64,000 nucleotides of DNA from Paragonimus skrjabini miyazakii. Its lineage: Eukaryota > Platyhelminthes > Trematoda > Plagiorchiida > Troglotrematidae. The stretch lies in the NCBI GenBank assembly GCA_014338405.1, contig JTDE01001130.1, forward strand, positions 66,080-130,079, read 5' to 3'. The translations under genes and the position numbers were made by a program. Of this stretch, positions 22,795 through 35,491 are shown one piece after another. How positions within the stretch are numbered: position 1 is the first letter of the stretch; every line of letters starts with the position of its first letter. Under the pieces are notes generated by a model that searched no databases, was not told the origin of the DNA, and worked only from the letters and a program-made list of their open reading frames with translations.

Positions 22795-25700
22795 CTGGAA
22801 AATAATCAGAGAAGTTGATGAGTGTTTTATATACATTCAATCAATATTGCTCTCTTCAAACAACCTGGACACATTTCTGGGGCGTTATTACTGATTTTGC
22901 AATATCAGCCATACACCGCGTAATATTTCCTACCATTCCGCATAATCACCGCACACATTTTTGATTACTACAATACTTTACGATAGAAGTTGGCGACAAC
23001 ATAACTTACGCTGCGTACATCGTTGCAACTGTAAGTGTCTGGGTCATAAGTCAGTATTTATTTATAAGATTAAACAGTTTACCCAAGCAAATGAGTTTGC
23101 ATTTACAGTTTCATTATAGCTGACTCATGTAAAAAAAGGGCAAGCGGATGAGGTAGAATATAAGCACAGTTTGAAGTTTAGAACAACCAACTAAGAGGCA
23201 TCCGTTTCCCATCACTGATGAGAATCAACTTGGCATACACAGTTTTAATCGGTTTCCAAATGCAGCTTCATAAGTTTAGGTGAATAGGGACTTGTAATAC
23301 TGTATGATTCTAAGTTCCGGTGACATTTCCGTTGCTATCAAACATGAACCCAAACCAGATGGTTAAGTCACTCACCTAGCAATGTTTGAAAATATCCTCA
23401 GTTCAATTCAACATTGTTGCGGAATTGAAAAACTGACAAAAATCATGGAGCTTCTACAAGATTGATTTTTGATTGAAACCGCCTCAGATCTTGTTCAGTG
23501 ATATCTATTTTCTCCTTCCAAAAATACATAAGTGGCAACCATCTTTGGCTCACGATTTAACTCTCAATGGGCCAGTACAACAATACAACCAACCCATCTA
23601 CCGTGTGATTAGGAGTAAAGCTTGCGTTTCGTGTTCACTAGAATAGTTGTAAATATCTGTCCACCCCGCGGGGCAAAACCAGATGGATTGAAACAAACAC
23701 GAAAACAGAGTTACTCAGATTGTGATCTGAATTCCGCCGATATGAAGTGTGAGGAAGTATGAGGTGCTCAAACTAATCAGTTATCGGTTTAATGCATACG
23801 ACTGAATTTACTGACGTATGTATGCGTAGCACACACCAGCTACGGTAATCATTAACCTAACGAAGTATATTTATGGTGTTAGCACTCGCAGTCAACAAGT
23901 AAGCTGCAAGTGGTTATCCATTGATTTAAGGTGAACAGAATTCTAACTCTTGTCATTTTCTATCTGAATCAAACTTGAAGTTTAATATTTATGTTACGCT
24001 AACAGTAAACCCGTAGAAAACTGAGCGAATTTAATGAGTAAAGATAGCCTGTATAAAATGGTAGTTAGTTCGCCCTATAAAACTCACGTGATTATCGACA
24101 ACATTGATATAAACAAAAAACGTTAAGTAATTCAAACAATACAAGGACCGTATCCTTTTAATTTACAACTACTATGAAGACACCAACGGGGTGCGTTATT
24201 TTGAACTTTAGGCAATAAAATTCTTACGGCCCGACAAGAAACGAAACAAAAATTTGTACTAGAAACGTCATACCTCGGTCCCTACTAACCCCATCATACA
24301 TTGTACTTTTTTGTAACTTCACAGACTGCAATGAACAGAATTTTACAAACGCTGAACCACCTCATGATACAGACTGAATGTTGCAGCCTGGGATTCTGAC
24401 ACAATATGTTGTTTCAAACCAGTTTTTCTTGAGCTAAAGTTCATATTCTCCTGCTCCATCGGATCTCAGTTTCAGTTGTCGTGCCTGTGAAATCTACTTG
24501 TTGGTCCCTACTTGCTTAGTTTCATACCAAACAATATCATCTCATTAATCATATCTCAACTTCTGTCCACAATTGCTTGCCAGTAATGCATGAGTAGTCC
24601 AAGAACTAGAGAAGTATCACATTATCTCTCAATACTTCCCGTGAGTAAACCGGTGATCAGATTGCAATCTACTCGGAGACTCTTCAGGTTTTACCGAAAG
24701 AGTTGGAGGAAATTTTTACAAACTCGGCAATTAAAGACACGCATCAACTCATGACTAAATCCGAGTATAGGGTTCCTTGCTGAACTGAACCGAACGAATA
24801 GGCACATCCAAATTCGAAAGTTATAATTCCGCCTAATCACTCATTATAAAGTTGGTAGCTCACTTACAGTAAGACAGGAAATTGTGAAATATATGATCTC
24901 GTGAAAACCAACTTGGCCACTCCTCTAGCCGTTACATTGCTTCTCGAACACTCGTTTACTGTTCTGATTTTTTACATAAATTTAACTCTAGTTATGTTAG
25001 GCATACCTCAAATTTACAAACCTCTGATCATTACTATTTCTTTTACATACTCATCCTATTATAGGTGAATACTCACACAGTAGTTTATCGAAGTACAGAT
25101 CAGTGGCAGGGATCGAGAAGCATTGTTTGCCGAACACGGACAGCTACACTAGATAACATAAAAATGAAGAACATAAACATTCATGCTTCTCTATTTGCAA
25201 ATACTCAAAAATGAACTGGAATCACCTTCGAACCGAACTGAACCCGTAGTTGCTCAACATTTTTGTATTCGAGTATAATTTTTTGTAAGACCCTTTCAGT
25301 AAGGAGTGGGCAAAAAATCATTCACCTGATTTACTGCAATCAGTGATTTTGACTCGACTGAGAATTCCCAATATTGCTGTTATCGATTATATTTTAAAAA
25401 ACGGGCTGGGTCTTCTATCAAGAAGCTTGGGCAGCCTGAGCACAACTCAAAATCAAACATGGATGAGCACTTAATCATAAGATTTTTGTCGTGCCTTGTG
25501 CAAGATCTCTTATACACTGGTCAGCAAGGTTACCTAATGATCGGAATTAAATCCCGGTCGTGATACAGCTAACAACTAGCGGTGAGTTCCAACAACACTG
25601 ATACTGAAATATAAAATTTTTCTTCGAAAAGGCTTGGCTGAATGGTATATCTAAATGTAAAAGCGGAGATCCCGAGTGCATAATTTTCAATTTAACTAAA

Positions 25701-25862
25701 TCTAATCACTGACCACGCATCAGCTACTCAAACAAATTGGGTGCAACAATATACACATCTTTTTATAAATTCAATGCATCTGATTAGTGAATGGCTGAGC
25801 TACTTAAGCAACGTGAGGCGAATTCGGTTTAGCCTGTAAATAATGACCTTAAGAAAACATAC
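22795..25862. other. Pax6 5' flank or 5' UTR intron
   Basis: No supported coding sequence. Apart from the 19-base microexon candidate I see nothing distinctive. Confidence 0.5.
23010..23028 (-). other. possible 19-nt untranslated microexon upstream of Pax6
   Basis: On the minus strand, acceptor GACACTTACAG and donor GC|GTAAGTTAT bracket only 19 bases, 216 bp upstream of coding exon 1. Joined to that exon it would put TGA soon after its own ATG, so it could only be 5' UTR. Short matches to both splice consensuses can arise by chance. Confidence 0.2.
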
Positions 25863-25990
25863 CTGATCAGTTCACGCACGCGTGTATGCACACCAGATTT
25901 CCCGATAGCAGCGGTATGTTCGATCGTTTCCTCAAGTGTTGTATTAAAAAAGATGAATCACACAGGTTGGTTGATGATAGATTCAAGCTT
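25863..25990 (-). other. possible Pax6 5' untranslated exon
   Basis: A CAG|GTATGT donor on the minus strand ends at 25863, beside a CpG-rich patch. If spliced to coding exon 1 the join places an in-frame TGA shortly before ATG 22786, which would support that start codon. The upstream edge (25990) is arbitrary. Confidence 0.25.
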
Positions 25991-26800
25991 GAAGTACGTC
26001 AGTCTGGTCAAAATCGATTCGTTAACGCGTGATTGAGGTTGCCGCTCTTGCTATTACTGATGATGATGACGACGATGATGATAACAATAATAACAATGGA
26101 TGATAATGGTTCGTATTCAATCAACTCGAAATCCTACCCTAATTGATTGTTGTATGGCCCCGTAAATTCAATAACAGTGAGCAGTCGGGCGAACAGTCAG
26201 TAAGTACCGACTTCGTGCGTGTTGACAGAGTCGACCAAGCGATGAGGTTAGTATGCATCGACGCGTGTTCTCATACGTCTCATTAAGCATCAAATTCCAG
26301 CATTATTTTTGTCCAGTCAGGGATGATGTTGAATAAAATTTCATCGCTTAAAAGGCTAACCAATCAGCGTTGTGTAGTTGTCAGGCTAGATGGACAAGGA
26401 AATTAACAATCGGCCGTCAACTCTCTTTCTGTACTTGTTCTCTGCCCCCGGAACATTCGGTCGCCTGTGTTGGAGACCGTGATAAGGTGTGTACGTGTGT
26501 GTGTGTGTTTGTAGACTGACTGTATGGTCAGTCCAACAGTAGAAGCAAGACAGAGGAGCAGACGAATACTATTGGTCAGTAAGGACCGTCTGCTTTTTCC
26601 AGTACACAGTGTCTAGCTCCCTCTGAACAGCAAGCGACACATCACGCAAGGACGGTCTCGATTCGTATTAGCAAACATCAACTGCGTCCCCTATGTTCCT
26701 GCCTGGCCTGACAAAAAGTGAATTTCGGGGTTTCAACACTACCCCGCCCTCCCAAATCTCAGTCCGAAAGTTGGACAGCGTTAAAACGGATGTGTCCCGC
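25864..26800 (-). promoter_or_regulatory. candidate Pax6 promoter region
   Basis: A 5' flank patch with more CpG and G+C than its surroundings, including a GATGAT/GACGAC run (26058-26098), a GTGTGT run (about 26493-26510) and C-rich stretches to about 26760. Placement about 3 kb upstream of the start exon and next to a donor-like site fits a promoter. No TATA box or start site can be fixed by eye. Confidence 0.3.
26058..26098. repeat. GAT/GAC/AAT trinucleotide tract
   Basis: TGATGATGATGACGACGATG continues into ATAACAATAATAAC, an imperfect triplet repeat. Confidence 0.85.
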
Positions 26801-27121
26801 CCACTCGTCGACTAGTACCAATAGTATGGTCCATTGATCCACCGCTTTTAAGTCAGAAATGAAGGGGGAACACAACTCTCTCATGCAGAAGAAACACTAT
26901 TCCGGAAATGTCCACCTTCAAGCGCAATTGCCTATATGTGACCGAAGTACCGCGCATGAGATCGATGAATATCCCTTTGGTGGAAGATTTTGGAAAAGGT
27001 AACATGCCAAACAAACATGAACAATTGCGTTGTTAGTGAAAGGACATACGCACTCCGTTGTTCAGGAATGCTATTTAAAGTAGTTGATGGACTGATCGAA
27101 GCCATCCGAATCAGAGAATAA

Positions 27122-27201
27122 ACGTTAGCATTGCTTACCTCGGGCATGGGTCGACAATGAAATTGGTCGATAACGTAGCGGTCTCTTGCATCAACGATCA
27201 T
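27122..27201 (-). other. possible short exon upstream of Pax6
   Basis: On the minus strand an ATG-initiated frame, MIVDARDRYVIDQFHCRPMP, ends at a strong donor CCCGAG|GTAAGCAATG. Spliced to Pax6 coding exon 1 it meets an immediate stop, so it would be untranslated or belong to something else. No similarity recognised. Confidence 0.2.
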
Positions 27202-28585
27202 GTTGTGTAGTTGTAACTGAACTTTTCGATCAGGTCAACACATGCATCTTTGGAGAAAGGACCAGCGATAATAATGGCCGTCGACGTTAAACTCTTGGTC
27301 CGAACAAAAATGTGTACTGCCGGTGCACTCTAATAAGGGGAAGGTCAAGCTTATTGCCTCATTAGACTTTTACAAGTTAGAAGAAACGAACGATTTTCAC
27401 ATAGACTTGATTCTATGATGAGCCGTAGTAAACGGGCATAAAGAAAAAAGTGGGGGAAATGCTCTCCATAAAAATGGTGTCACGGAAACATGGAAGTTAA
27501 TATACTGAAACGGAGCGAAAATGCGGAACAAAAGGTACACTTCAGGCAAGGGCGCCGAAACCTGAAAAAAACAGTATTACATAAAATGGCATTGTCATTA
27601 GAGGTCAGAGACCAATTCATAATTACCCACGCTGTCTAAATAATGGGGATGGCATCACGAATACCCTAATGGGTCTGTTAAAGTGGATAGGTACAAAACC
27701 GTATACTAACAACTGAGTTATAACCCGTTTTTAATCCCGTTTTATTTGCATGAACACAGTCCATCTCGGAGTAATATTTTGCACGGACTACGGCCGCAAG
27801 GTCCAGAACGGTTGCTAGTTCGATCCTTAGTTTAGACGTGGAGGAAACCGGTCGCGGAATTTCAGTTTGAGGTGAGCATCAACAAACGTTATATATGCCG
27901 GAATGTTTGGTTGTTGCTCAACTTATTTTAGTGGTATGCGCAGGGCTATTATTCCACTGAACTAGATCGCAGTGAACTTCGTCTAAGAATTTGGAACGGG
28001 CAAACCGACAGATGTATTGCACCAATCACCTCGGCTACATACCTGATGCACAGATTAAAACAGGTGTTGTCAATCTTGACACAAAATATACCGGTTCAAC
28101 ACATCTACTAGCTGATGTTTTACCGGAAGTGCACCACACTGACAGTCAACTGTTTTAAGAACCTCCATGTTACTTCAGTCAGAAAATCCGTTGACGACAA
28201 AGCTAGTTGATGTTTGTTTCTGTTGTTTATTGTTAAAGGTCAGAGACGCTTTAAAATGGGCAACGTTCCCCGCGGGTCAAGCGCGAATGATGACAATCTC
28301 TGTGGCACTCACTGTTGCGTAAACTTGGTTACCACAAACTTATTCAAGTATCGTAAACGGTTTAACACAATATACATTCTACTTCAACGCATATCTGTCT
28401 TACTACCGTATTAGTTTTTTCTGTATATCCAAACCCTTTAGGTAGCCGAAAAAATAACACCATTGTAAAGCACCGACAACGAACTGTACACTTGACCGAG
28501 TTAAACAATTTCATTTGAGCAGCTCAAACAAAGCACTTCAGACTTTGAGTCAAATCATTAATTTGTAACGAAAGTTCGGGGATCT
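27202..28585. other. non-coding, nothing recognised
   Basis: No frame with recognisable similarity and no repeat that I can match elsewhere in the window. Confidence 0.5.
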
Positions 28586-29270
28586 AGGTTATTTCAAAGC
28601 TGAACACCACCCACACTTGGTGGTAGCCTCCACATTCAGGTATGCCTTTCGGCCAGCCCATTTCTAAAGGAAGCATTACACTCGGGTTTCGCTTTTATTA
28701 AAGCTCATCAGTGGTGCATACCCTTGTCTGGATCGGAGTTTAAACTCTGACCCACATGCTTGTGAGACTAGCATGTTAACCACAACGCCAGTAACCTTAC
28801 AATAGGTATGGTCGAACTTTCACTACAGCGATGAGCTGGAAGCGTTGATAAACACACAATAAGTATGATCGAGTGACCAAATCCAAACATCCAACCACAA
28901 CCTTGCATGGATAGTGTTCAGCTTGCCCGATCATTTCTGGAGGAGACTGAAGAGAATCACTCCGTTCTATCCAGTTGATAACCCCGTGATCAGGACTTCT
29001 CAGTTAGGTTGAAGTTACTGTCTTCATTGTACTAACTGAGCTTGGTTTGAATCAGTTGTAAAAGTTCGATCATACCTATTGTAAGGTTACTGGCGTTGTG
29101 GTTAACATGCTAGTCTGACAAGCACGTGGGTCAGAGTGTAAACTCCGACCCAGGCAAGGATATGCACAACTGGTGAGCTTTAATAAGAGCGAAACCCGAC
29201 TGTAATACTGGCCGAAAGGCATACCTGAATGCGGAGGCTACCACCACGTGTGGGTGGTGTTCGATTTTAA
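28586..29270. repeat. foldback element: head-to-head tRNA-like repeats
   Basis: The left arm (about 28590-28805) is the near-perfect reverse complement of the right arm (about 29070-29265), separated by about 260 bp. Each arm begins, reading outward from the centre, with a tRNA-like head: AAGGTTACTGGCGTTGTGG (A box), then GAGTTTAAACTCC or GAGTGTAAACTCC (B-box-like). The shared body includes GGCCGAAAGGCATACCTGAA and CCACCACGTGTGGGTGG. It reads as two SINE copies in inverted orientation or one foldback transposon. Confidence 0.7.
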
Positions 29271-29430
29271 AATCATGAATTGTTTGACTTGTATAACGTG
29301 GATTTGGCCGTTAAGCAAGAAGCCATTCAGTATTTCGATTTCCAGTTTTTGTCCGTCTGTTTAATCTCTTAAGCCATGACTTGCGTCCTGTGGAATTTTA
29401 ACCTGCTTAAAAGTAGTCACATGTTCATAT

Positions 29431-29609
29431 GTGAACAAACAGTACGAAGTGTTACTCCGGGGAACAATACATGATTTGCGTCTTCTCATTTTTCATATTC
29501 AAGTTCATCAAGCGAACGAACCGTTTCAAAAACCGATTCGTTTGTCCGAATTTGCTCGGAAAGTGCTATGCTTCGAGACTTTGATAAATGGAATATACTT
29601 TGTTCAAAG
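29431..29609 (+). other. open stretch of unknown nature
   Basis: Frame reads YEVLLRGTIHDLRLLIFHIQ and on through FQKPIRLSEFARKVLCFETL, then a weak donor CAAA|GTAAGC. No family recognised; acceptor context is poor. Chance is possible. Confidence 0.15.
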
Positions 29610-29816
29610 TAAGCAGAAGCGCGGATACAGACGTAAAGAAACTACACCAGATTCAATCAATCAATGATATAAACGGTTAACTGATTTCCCAATCCGCAGC
29701 TGTTTTCTGATTGACTGAATTGGTTACCTGGTATACACTGGTAGAATCTAGTTCGAGATTCGTCCTTTGATGACCCACCAGTGGTATGCAGCACATGAAC
29801 TTGGTGGACTCTTCCT

Positions 29817-30103
29817 GTAACGTGCGGTCTAAACCAGCAAGCGCGCATGGGTTGAATTTGAATTGTGTTACAGGGCGTTCTGCTGTGTTGTCGGCGCCGT
29901 TTTAGTGATAGTTTGCGCAGGTCGTGTGCATGGCTTACTGGCCCTTTGGCTCATGCTTGTTTCTTGTTATTTCCTTTTACAGGATTGTTGCTGGAACCCT
30001 CTACTTCGGAATAACGCTGTCCCCCGGTGTCTCCACGTTGCCCTAAAGTTGGTCCGCAAGCGTAACGGACAATCAGAGTAAAGACGGTCGGCTTGTAAGT
30101 TAC
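29817..30103 (+). repeat. dispersed repeat family B, copy 1
   Basis: Starts GTAACGTGCGG and ends AAGTTAC, so the termini GTAAC/GTTAC are a short inverted repeat. It contains GGCCCTTTGGCTCATGCT and TTTCCTTTTACAGGATTGTT. Two other copies lie in this window. The short overlapping open frames here are by-products of the repeat. Confidence 0.8.
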
Positions 30104-33100
30104 ATTCATAGGTACCGGACTGTTCGCGAAATAATCGTTGCGAATGAACGCTGAAACAAACCACTACCTAACTCTCATGATGATTCGATCCTGCTGATTA
30201 GGAAGCTCCACTAACGTTTAAAAACGGCACCTTCGCCGGCTTTAAATTTTACAAGATATTGTAGCCTGTTTTGTAACGCGGGGATGAACATGCCGAGCCT
30301 GTTACAGAAATCTGGTTATGAATACGTAGCGTCTAAGTCCAAAACTAACTAGACAACCCTAGTAAGATGTGCGTATGTACGCAAAAAGACCAGGAAAATA
30401 AAAGTTGAGTGACCAATTACAAAGAGTGGAGTGATTACATGTGAGGAGGGAATGTGCTCCACATTTGTCAAACTGCTTTGTATATGCTGGTCAGACAGTC
30501 ATAATTACAACGCAACCCGCCCCTTCTTGATCGACCACAAACGCTTCGTGCAAGAGGATTAGCTGACCCCTCGTTTAGTCTGCACGGTCTTTGATCTGAG
30601 CACACACATTAACTCAGTGAGGCGTAAGACTCAATTTGGTCAGCTACCGGCCTGGGTTACAAACACAGACAAGCGCTGTGCATGCAAACATTGTGTGAGC
30701 CAACGTGCGACGGCCTGACCAAAGAGCACTTGTACGATCCACTATTGTTAGCCGGACGGTCCGGAGTCCGACTTGATTGAAATTTTAAAATGACCATCTC
30801 GTTGGCTTAGTGCATCGAATATTCAGACAAAAAGTAGATGTTTTTGGAAGGGCACGCATGGTTTGGATGGGCAGCAAGAGTAACTCCGGAACATAGATTG
30901 AGTGCATAGTGAAAACGTCACAGCAACTATATTTATGTTATAGTGTAAATGAGGTTCTGTGGGATCTGTGATCCGACAACAAACATTTCCTTATCGACTC
31001 TGAAGAATATTTTTGACCACAACCAGTCTACAGTCCTGCCTCATTCTCAAAGCTATTCCGATGATAAGAAGAAGGGGAGGTTGAATTCCCGCCATCGGTG
31101 AATGAATGTGTTTATACAGAGCACGTGTTTCCCAACTCGGACACTATGGGAGCAGATGTCTGTTTATGTACGAATGACGTTCAAACGGAGTTCGTCCGCT
31201 CATTTGGCATTGATTAGGTCATCTGCGTTGACTACTATCTTAGAGGTGTGGTGTTGTCCAGCTGATTTGTTTATTTGTTCACCGAATGGTAAGACGCGGA
31301 TAAAGGGGCCACAACGAGTATGTGCATGTTCGTCTATGACGTCTATGACTGGAACCGAATGAAACTGGCCAGGAGACCGGAACTGGTCCGGTCATCAGAA
31401 ATTCAATTGCTGTTAACACCGTAACCATTTGATCGAACGGTGTGAACACGTGTGTACCTTAGGATGACTAGGAAGATGTCATCATCTGGCAGTTCTGTTG
31501 CTACGATTAAAACAAGTGCGAGTATATTATGGCTCAACATCTGTTGCAGGTGCTACTAATCAGTTATCGTTTTAAGTGTTACTCAGCTTGTTCTCCCGTC
31601 CATAAGATTAGGTATTGCAGCAAGTTAACTTTGAAAATTGAGTACTTGAAAGTACATTTCTGTGCTAATACAGTGAGAGGAAATAAAACATTTTTCTCGA
31701 TTTTAGATTGGGACGCTTGCAAAAATTGTTTTCCGTTAAATCTGTCAATTGGAATTACTATAGTTTAAATAAGGTTTTGGCTTGCTACCATTATACTGTG
31801 TATTCAGTGGAGTAATATACCGAATTACAGTTGCATAGTGAAGACAGTTTCAAATGTAACCGTTTGATCGAACTCGGGTCTGGGAATGATGAGTCACATA
31901 TAATAATTTTACATTTCATCAAAAACAATGTAGTTGATGTCATGAAGTTGACTTATAAATCAAAAAGTTTCTTGTTCATCTCATGGTCCTATTATCTGCA
32001 GGAAAATATTTCCAGTCAATTTCTGTTCCTCTCACCAAACATCAAGATAGCATAAAAGTGTAAAATCAACAAACGACGAAGAAGATGATAATCATTTCAT
32101 CCTACACCTAGTTGCACGCTTTCCTTGACCCCTAGTTGCTATCCTTACTAAGTTTTCCCTTCAAGTGAACGTTTAGTCGGCTTATAAGACGCCGACCAGA
32201 TATGTCAGCCTCAGGATGGATAGGCGTGTTATGGACCAGCAACATCATGACAGATGAAATGAACATACACTCAGTTTCCGAGTTTATTGTATGGAACCAT
32301 CCATATAGGTTTTACTACACTGAGTGGTGGGTTACATATTAGTTGTCTATTATCCACAGAAAATAACACGGAGACAGGAGATTTACTCGGCATTAGGACG
32401 ACGCTTCTTAAGCCGACAAAGTTACGCCTCCTCTTTCTCTCACACACACTAACTCAAGGATTACCGATTAGTTGCTGAACTACACAAGAGGAACCTAACC
32501 GACTGAGATGAAAAACAAATGTAAACGTTGAATTTTACATAATATATGCATGCGCGTGTGTGTTGTTAGAAAAACGCACTCAACTTGTTCGCCCAATGAC
32601 TAGAATTATAGGTAGGCGTACAAACGATACGCATAACAACGAAAAAACAGTTTCTGACTAAGAACAATCAAGCAAAAGATGCAAACCGATTGCTTTGTAC
32701 ATGAGGACAGGTCAGTAAAAAGTAGACTGTGAGCCGATTACATAATGCCCAGTCACGCAATAACCAAAGTGGCTGTCTGTCATAAGGAAAGAGCTATGGA
32801 TATCTGGAACAAGTCATATGTCGCGATCTCTACTCGTGTGCAAAACGAGCGATCCAATGTCATTTGCAGTGTACAGAGATGCCAATGGACAAGAAACGCC
32901 GAAGGGGAGGGTTGTTGAACAATCTTATATAAAAAAAATACGAGACAGACGAGCATGCGTAAACACCACAGTCGCTAGTGCTAGTAACTTGCACAGCGCA
33001 TGCATGCTGCATCCTAGTAGAAACGCCCTTCTTGTTCGATCAATTCTGACGAAATTCTTGGCATGTTATATAGCCTAGGTTACCGTTAACAGTAAAGGAA

Positions 33101-33860
33101 ACAACCAACCAGTTTTGAACATTGACTCACCGTAAACAGCCGATCTTGTATTTATCACAATCTTCTAGGTCCTACCAGCAGCTTTCGGCTTTCATAGTAA
33201 ACCAGTAAAAAAACACAATCACAAGGAAAAATCTGTGTAACAAATGAAGTAGTGAATATACCACAACAATATTCGAACTTGTATCTGATGGTTGAATGAC
33301 GTCATCTTGATCAGAATTAAGCTGTACTAATTGATTTTTTTGTATTTTGTTTCGAGTGTTGTTAGGGAGACATAACTAAGTTCGTGGGATATACTTTCAA
33401 TCATATCGGTGATTTTTATCCGTTTACTAGTTACTGAGCGGTCGTTGTCTCTGATCCGACTATAACCTTCGCGATTGCTTACAGGCATCGATCCTGCCTA
33501 AGACGCCTGCGTAGGAAATCCGATAAATTAGCAGTCCGTGGCAATATGCTGTGTAGTCTTATAACAAGTAAACCATACAATACAGAAATCGTCTAGACAT
33601 AAACCCATTAAAAACCTCATAAACAACCTGCGACTGCACTAATGTCAATTTATATTCAAAATTACTCCCCTTGTCCGCAATTATACAAACATCAAAATTG
33701 TGAATCGGAATATGCAACTCGGCCCTCAATCCATCTTCAAACTATTCACTAACGGTCGTTTGATACAGGCTCTAGTTTACGCTTGAAGTATCGTGTGGCT
33801 GTTTCTGATTTACTCCTGAGAAAAGGGAAGGACTTGACAGACTGTTACAAAAACAACTTA
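30104..33860. other. non-coding, nothing recognised
   Basis: Chance-sized frames only (for example 31102-31362 and 32818-33078, plus). A somewhat G+C-richer stretch lies near 30500-30780 without recognisable content. Confidence 0.45.
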
Positions 33861-33861
33861 C

Positions 33862-33904
33862 GCATAGCCACGGTTGCACCTGACCATGCTAAGTCGAAGC
33901 CCTT
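33862..33904 (-). CDS. possible 43-nt microexon of an unidentified gene
   Basis: A strong acceptor (CTTTATTTCAG) and a strong donor (ATGC|GTAAGTTG) bracket 43 bases on the minus strand. One frame reads KGFDLAWSGATVAM, another GLRLSMVRCNRGYA; the third has a stop. No family recognised. Neighbouring candidate exons lie upstream at 34030-34266 and beyond, but phases to them are not proven. Confidence 0.3.
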
Positions 33905-34029
33905 CTGAAATAAAGACAGGTGAATGATGCCCATAGTGTTTACAATCAGATGTAGATCAGGATCACTGGGGTTGACGAAGAATACTCAAGAAACTGACGG
34001 TTTCCGTTGTACATAGCGGTAATGTTTAT

Positions 34030-34266
34030 CTAACAAAGACTGGGTTGTTGATTTGCTGATTTGATACACAATGTTTGTGCAGGATCCTGGTTTTCTGTGC
34101 CGAAATCGCAAACTACAGTGTCTGTCGAGTTCTGACGTGACGCATCAGTGGTTGGAGAGACTAGGTTGCTTCGTCTGTCTGCAATCAGCCGGTCAACCAG
34201 TACGTCATAGGTGTCAATCCATGATTGGGGCCTGACATACATTAGTGCGCGTACAGTTTCGATCTG
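34030..34266 (-). CDS. possible terminal exon of an unidentified gene
   Basis: Acceptor GTGTTTTTACAG|CAG opens a 78-codon frame ending at TAG (34032-34030). It begins QIETVRALMYVRPQSWIDTY and continues DVLVDRLIADRRSNLVSPTT, then a polar tail. Composition looks protein-like, more so than nearby chance frames. No family recognised. The microexon at 33862 would lie after its stop, so the two may not belong together. Confidence 0.35.
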   Translation of the reverse strand, partial: QIETVRALMYVRPQSWIDTYDVLVDRLIADRRSNLVSPTTDASRQNSTDTVVCDFGTENQDPAQTLCIKSANQQPSLC

Positions 34267-34579
34267 CTGTAAAAACACCCAACCCTTGCAGGTGTGTTTA
34301 TACAAGGTCCAGGTAAGCTTACTTCAGCAGTCATTTCAAACTTCTTTTTCAATGTCTAGTTTACTTCAGGAGAACGAAGAGGTATGCTGTGCACTACACT
34401 GAATCTCCATGGGACATACAGTTTTCACGGTCTAACCGTATTTCGTTCTGCTTATTCAGAGTCACTAGTTAGATCATATTTACGTGTAAGATTTTCAACA
34501 CTAGTCCAAATATTCCATTTCTGTACATAATGTAAACAGTCTGACGGTAGATTTGGATAATTTAGTGACAACTGAGACA

Positions 34580-34725
34580 ATGAATGTTATCACGTAAACT
34601 TGCATAAAGAAGACGAATACATACGGAACATTATAACGAACATGGGCTATAAGGAACTGTACACGCCGGGAAAGCTGTTCGACTGACACGGTGCTCAGAT
34701 GACCTTTCACACCCATTAACATAGA
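34580..34725 (-). CDS. possible exon of an unidentified gene
   Basis: Frame reads SMLMGVKGHLSTVSVEQLSR then RVQFLIAHVRYNV, with donor-like GT(ACAG) after SRR and GTATGT after NVP. Ending after SRR would join the 34266 exon in phase 0. Upstream acceptor is ambiguous. Edges are approximate. Confidence 0.25.
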
Positions 34726-35208
34726 TGTGGTCTTTTAGATTGGCTTGCAAATCCCAGCCCGCGTAAATGCATATGAGCTGTTTGATTCCACAAAAAGTTC
34801 ACTTTTTCACGCTTGGTTTATTTCGGATATGCACCCCGTCGGTATTTTACCTTATAGTTCGAACCACAATGCTCAGCACTGTCAGTTAGTGTGAAGTTTT
34901 CCGCTCAGTTCTTTTTGTTGATTGAATGCCATCATCCGGTTTATGGAACTGACTTTCTTTCTGTTCAAATAAACAAGGGATTAATTTGCGTCTAATAGTT
35001 TGAAAGCCTGGTAATCTCTGGTTAATAGCATGTTTACAACACAGGCGTCAGTTCGTGCTTACGGTTACCCAGTAAAAAGGAAGGCATAGCCCAACACGGA
35101 TTGTTTCACTCCCAAGGGAATTTGACGTCAACGCGGTAGGTGTAAGCCCGACCATACGTCGTAACCATTACCAATTCGCTAAGGCTTAGGTGAGGGATAA
35201 AACGGTCT
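34726..35208. other. non-coding, nothing recognised
   Basis: No supported frame or repeat. Confidence 0.4.
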
Positions 35209-35491
35209 GAACCAAAAGCTGGCCGCTTTTACTCTGTTTGTGCGTTACACTTGCGGACCAACTTTGGGGCAACGTGGAAACACCGGGGGACAGCGTGCTT
35301 CCGAAGTAGGAGTTCCAGCAACAGTCCTTTAAAAGGAAACAACACAAACTAGCATGAGCCAAAGGCCTGGTAAGTCACGCACACGACTTACACCAACGGA
35401 AATCAAAACGGCGCCAACAACATAGTCGCACGCTGCGTCACACAATTCAAATTCAATCCGGGCGCGCTTGCTGGTTTTGACCGCACGTTAC
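35209..35491 (-). repeat. dispersed repeat family B, copy 2 (inverted)
   Basis: On the minus strand it starts GTAACGTGCGGTC and follows copies 1 and 3 through GGCTCATGCTAGTTTGTGTT and TCCGAAGTAGGAG-type sequence in reverse. It retains the internal GTAAGTCGTGTGC but has TTTTAAAG where the others have TTTTACAG. Confidence 0.8.

Noticed and set aside
29863..30164. Cys/Leu-rich frames that look like a small membrane protein
   Set aside because: They lie wholly inside family B repeat copy 1, and the other copies do not preserve the frame.
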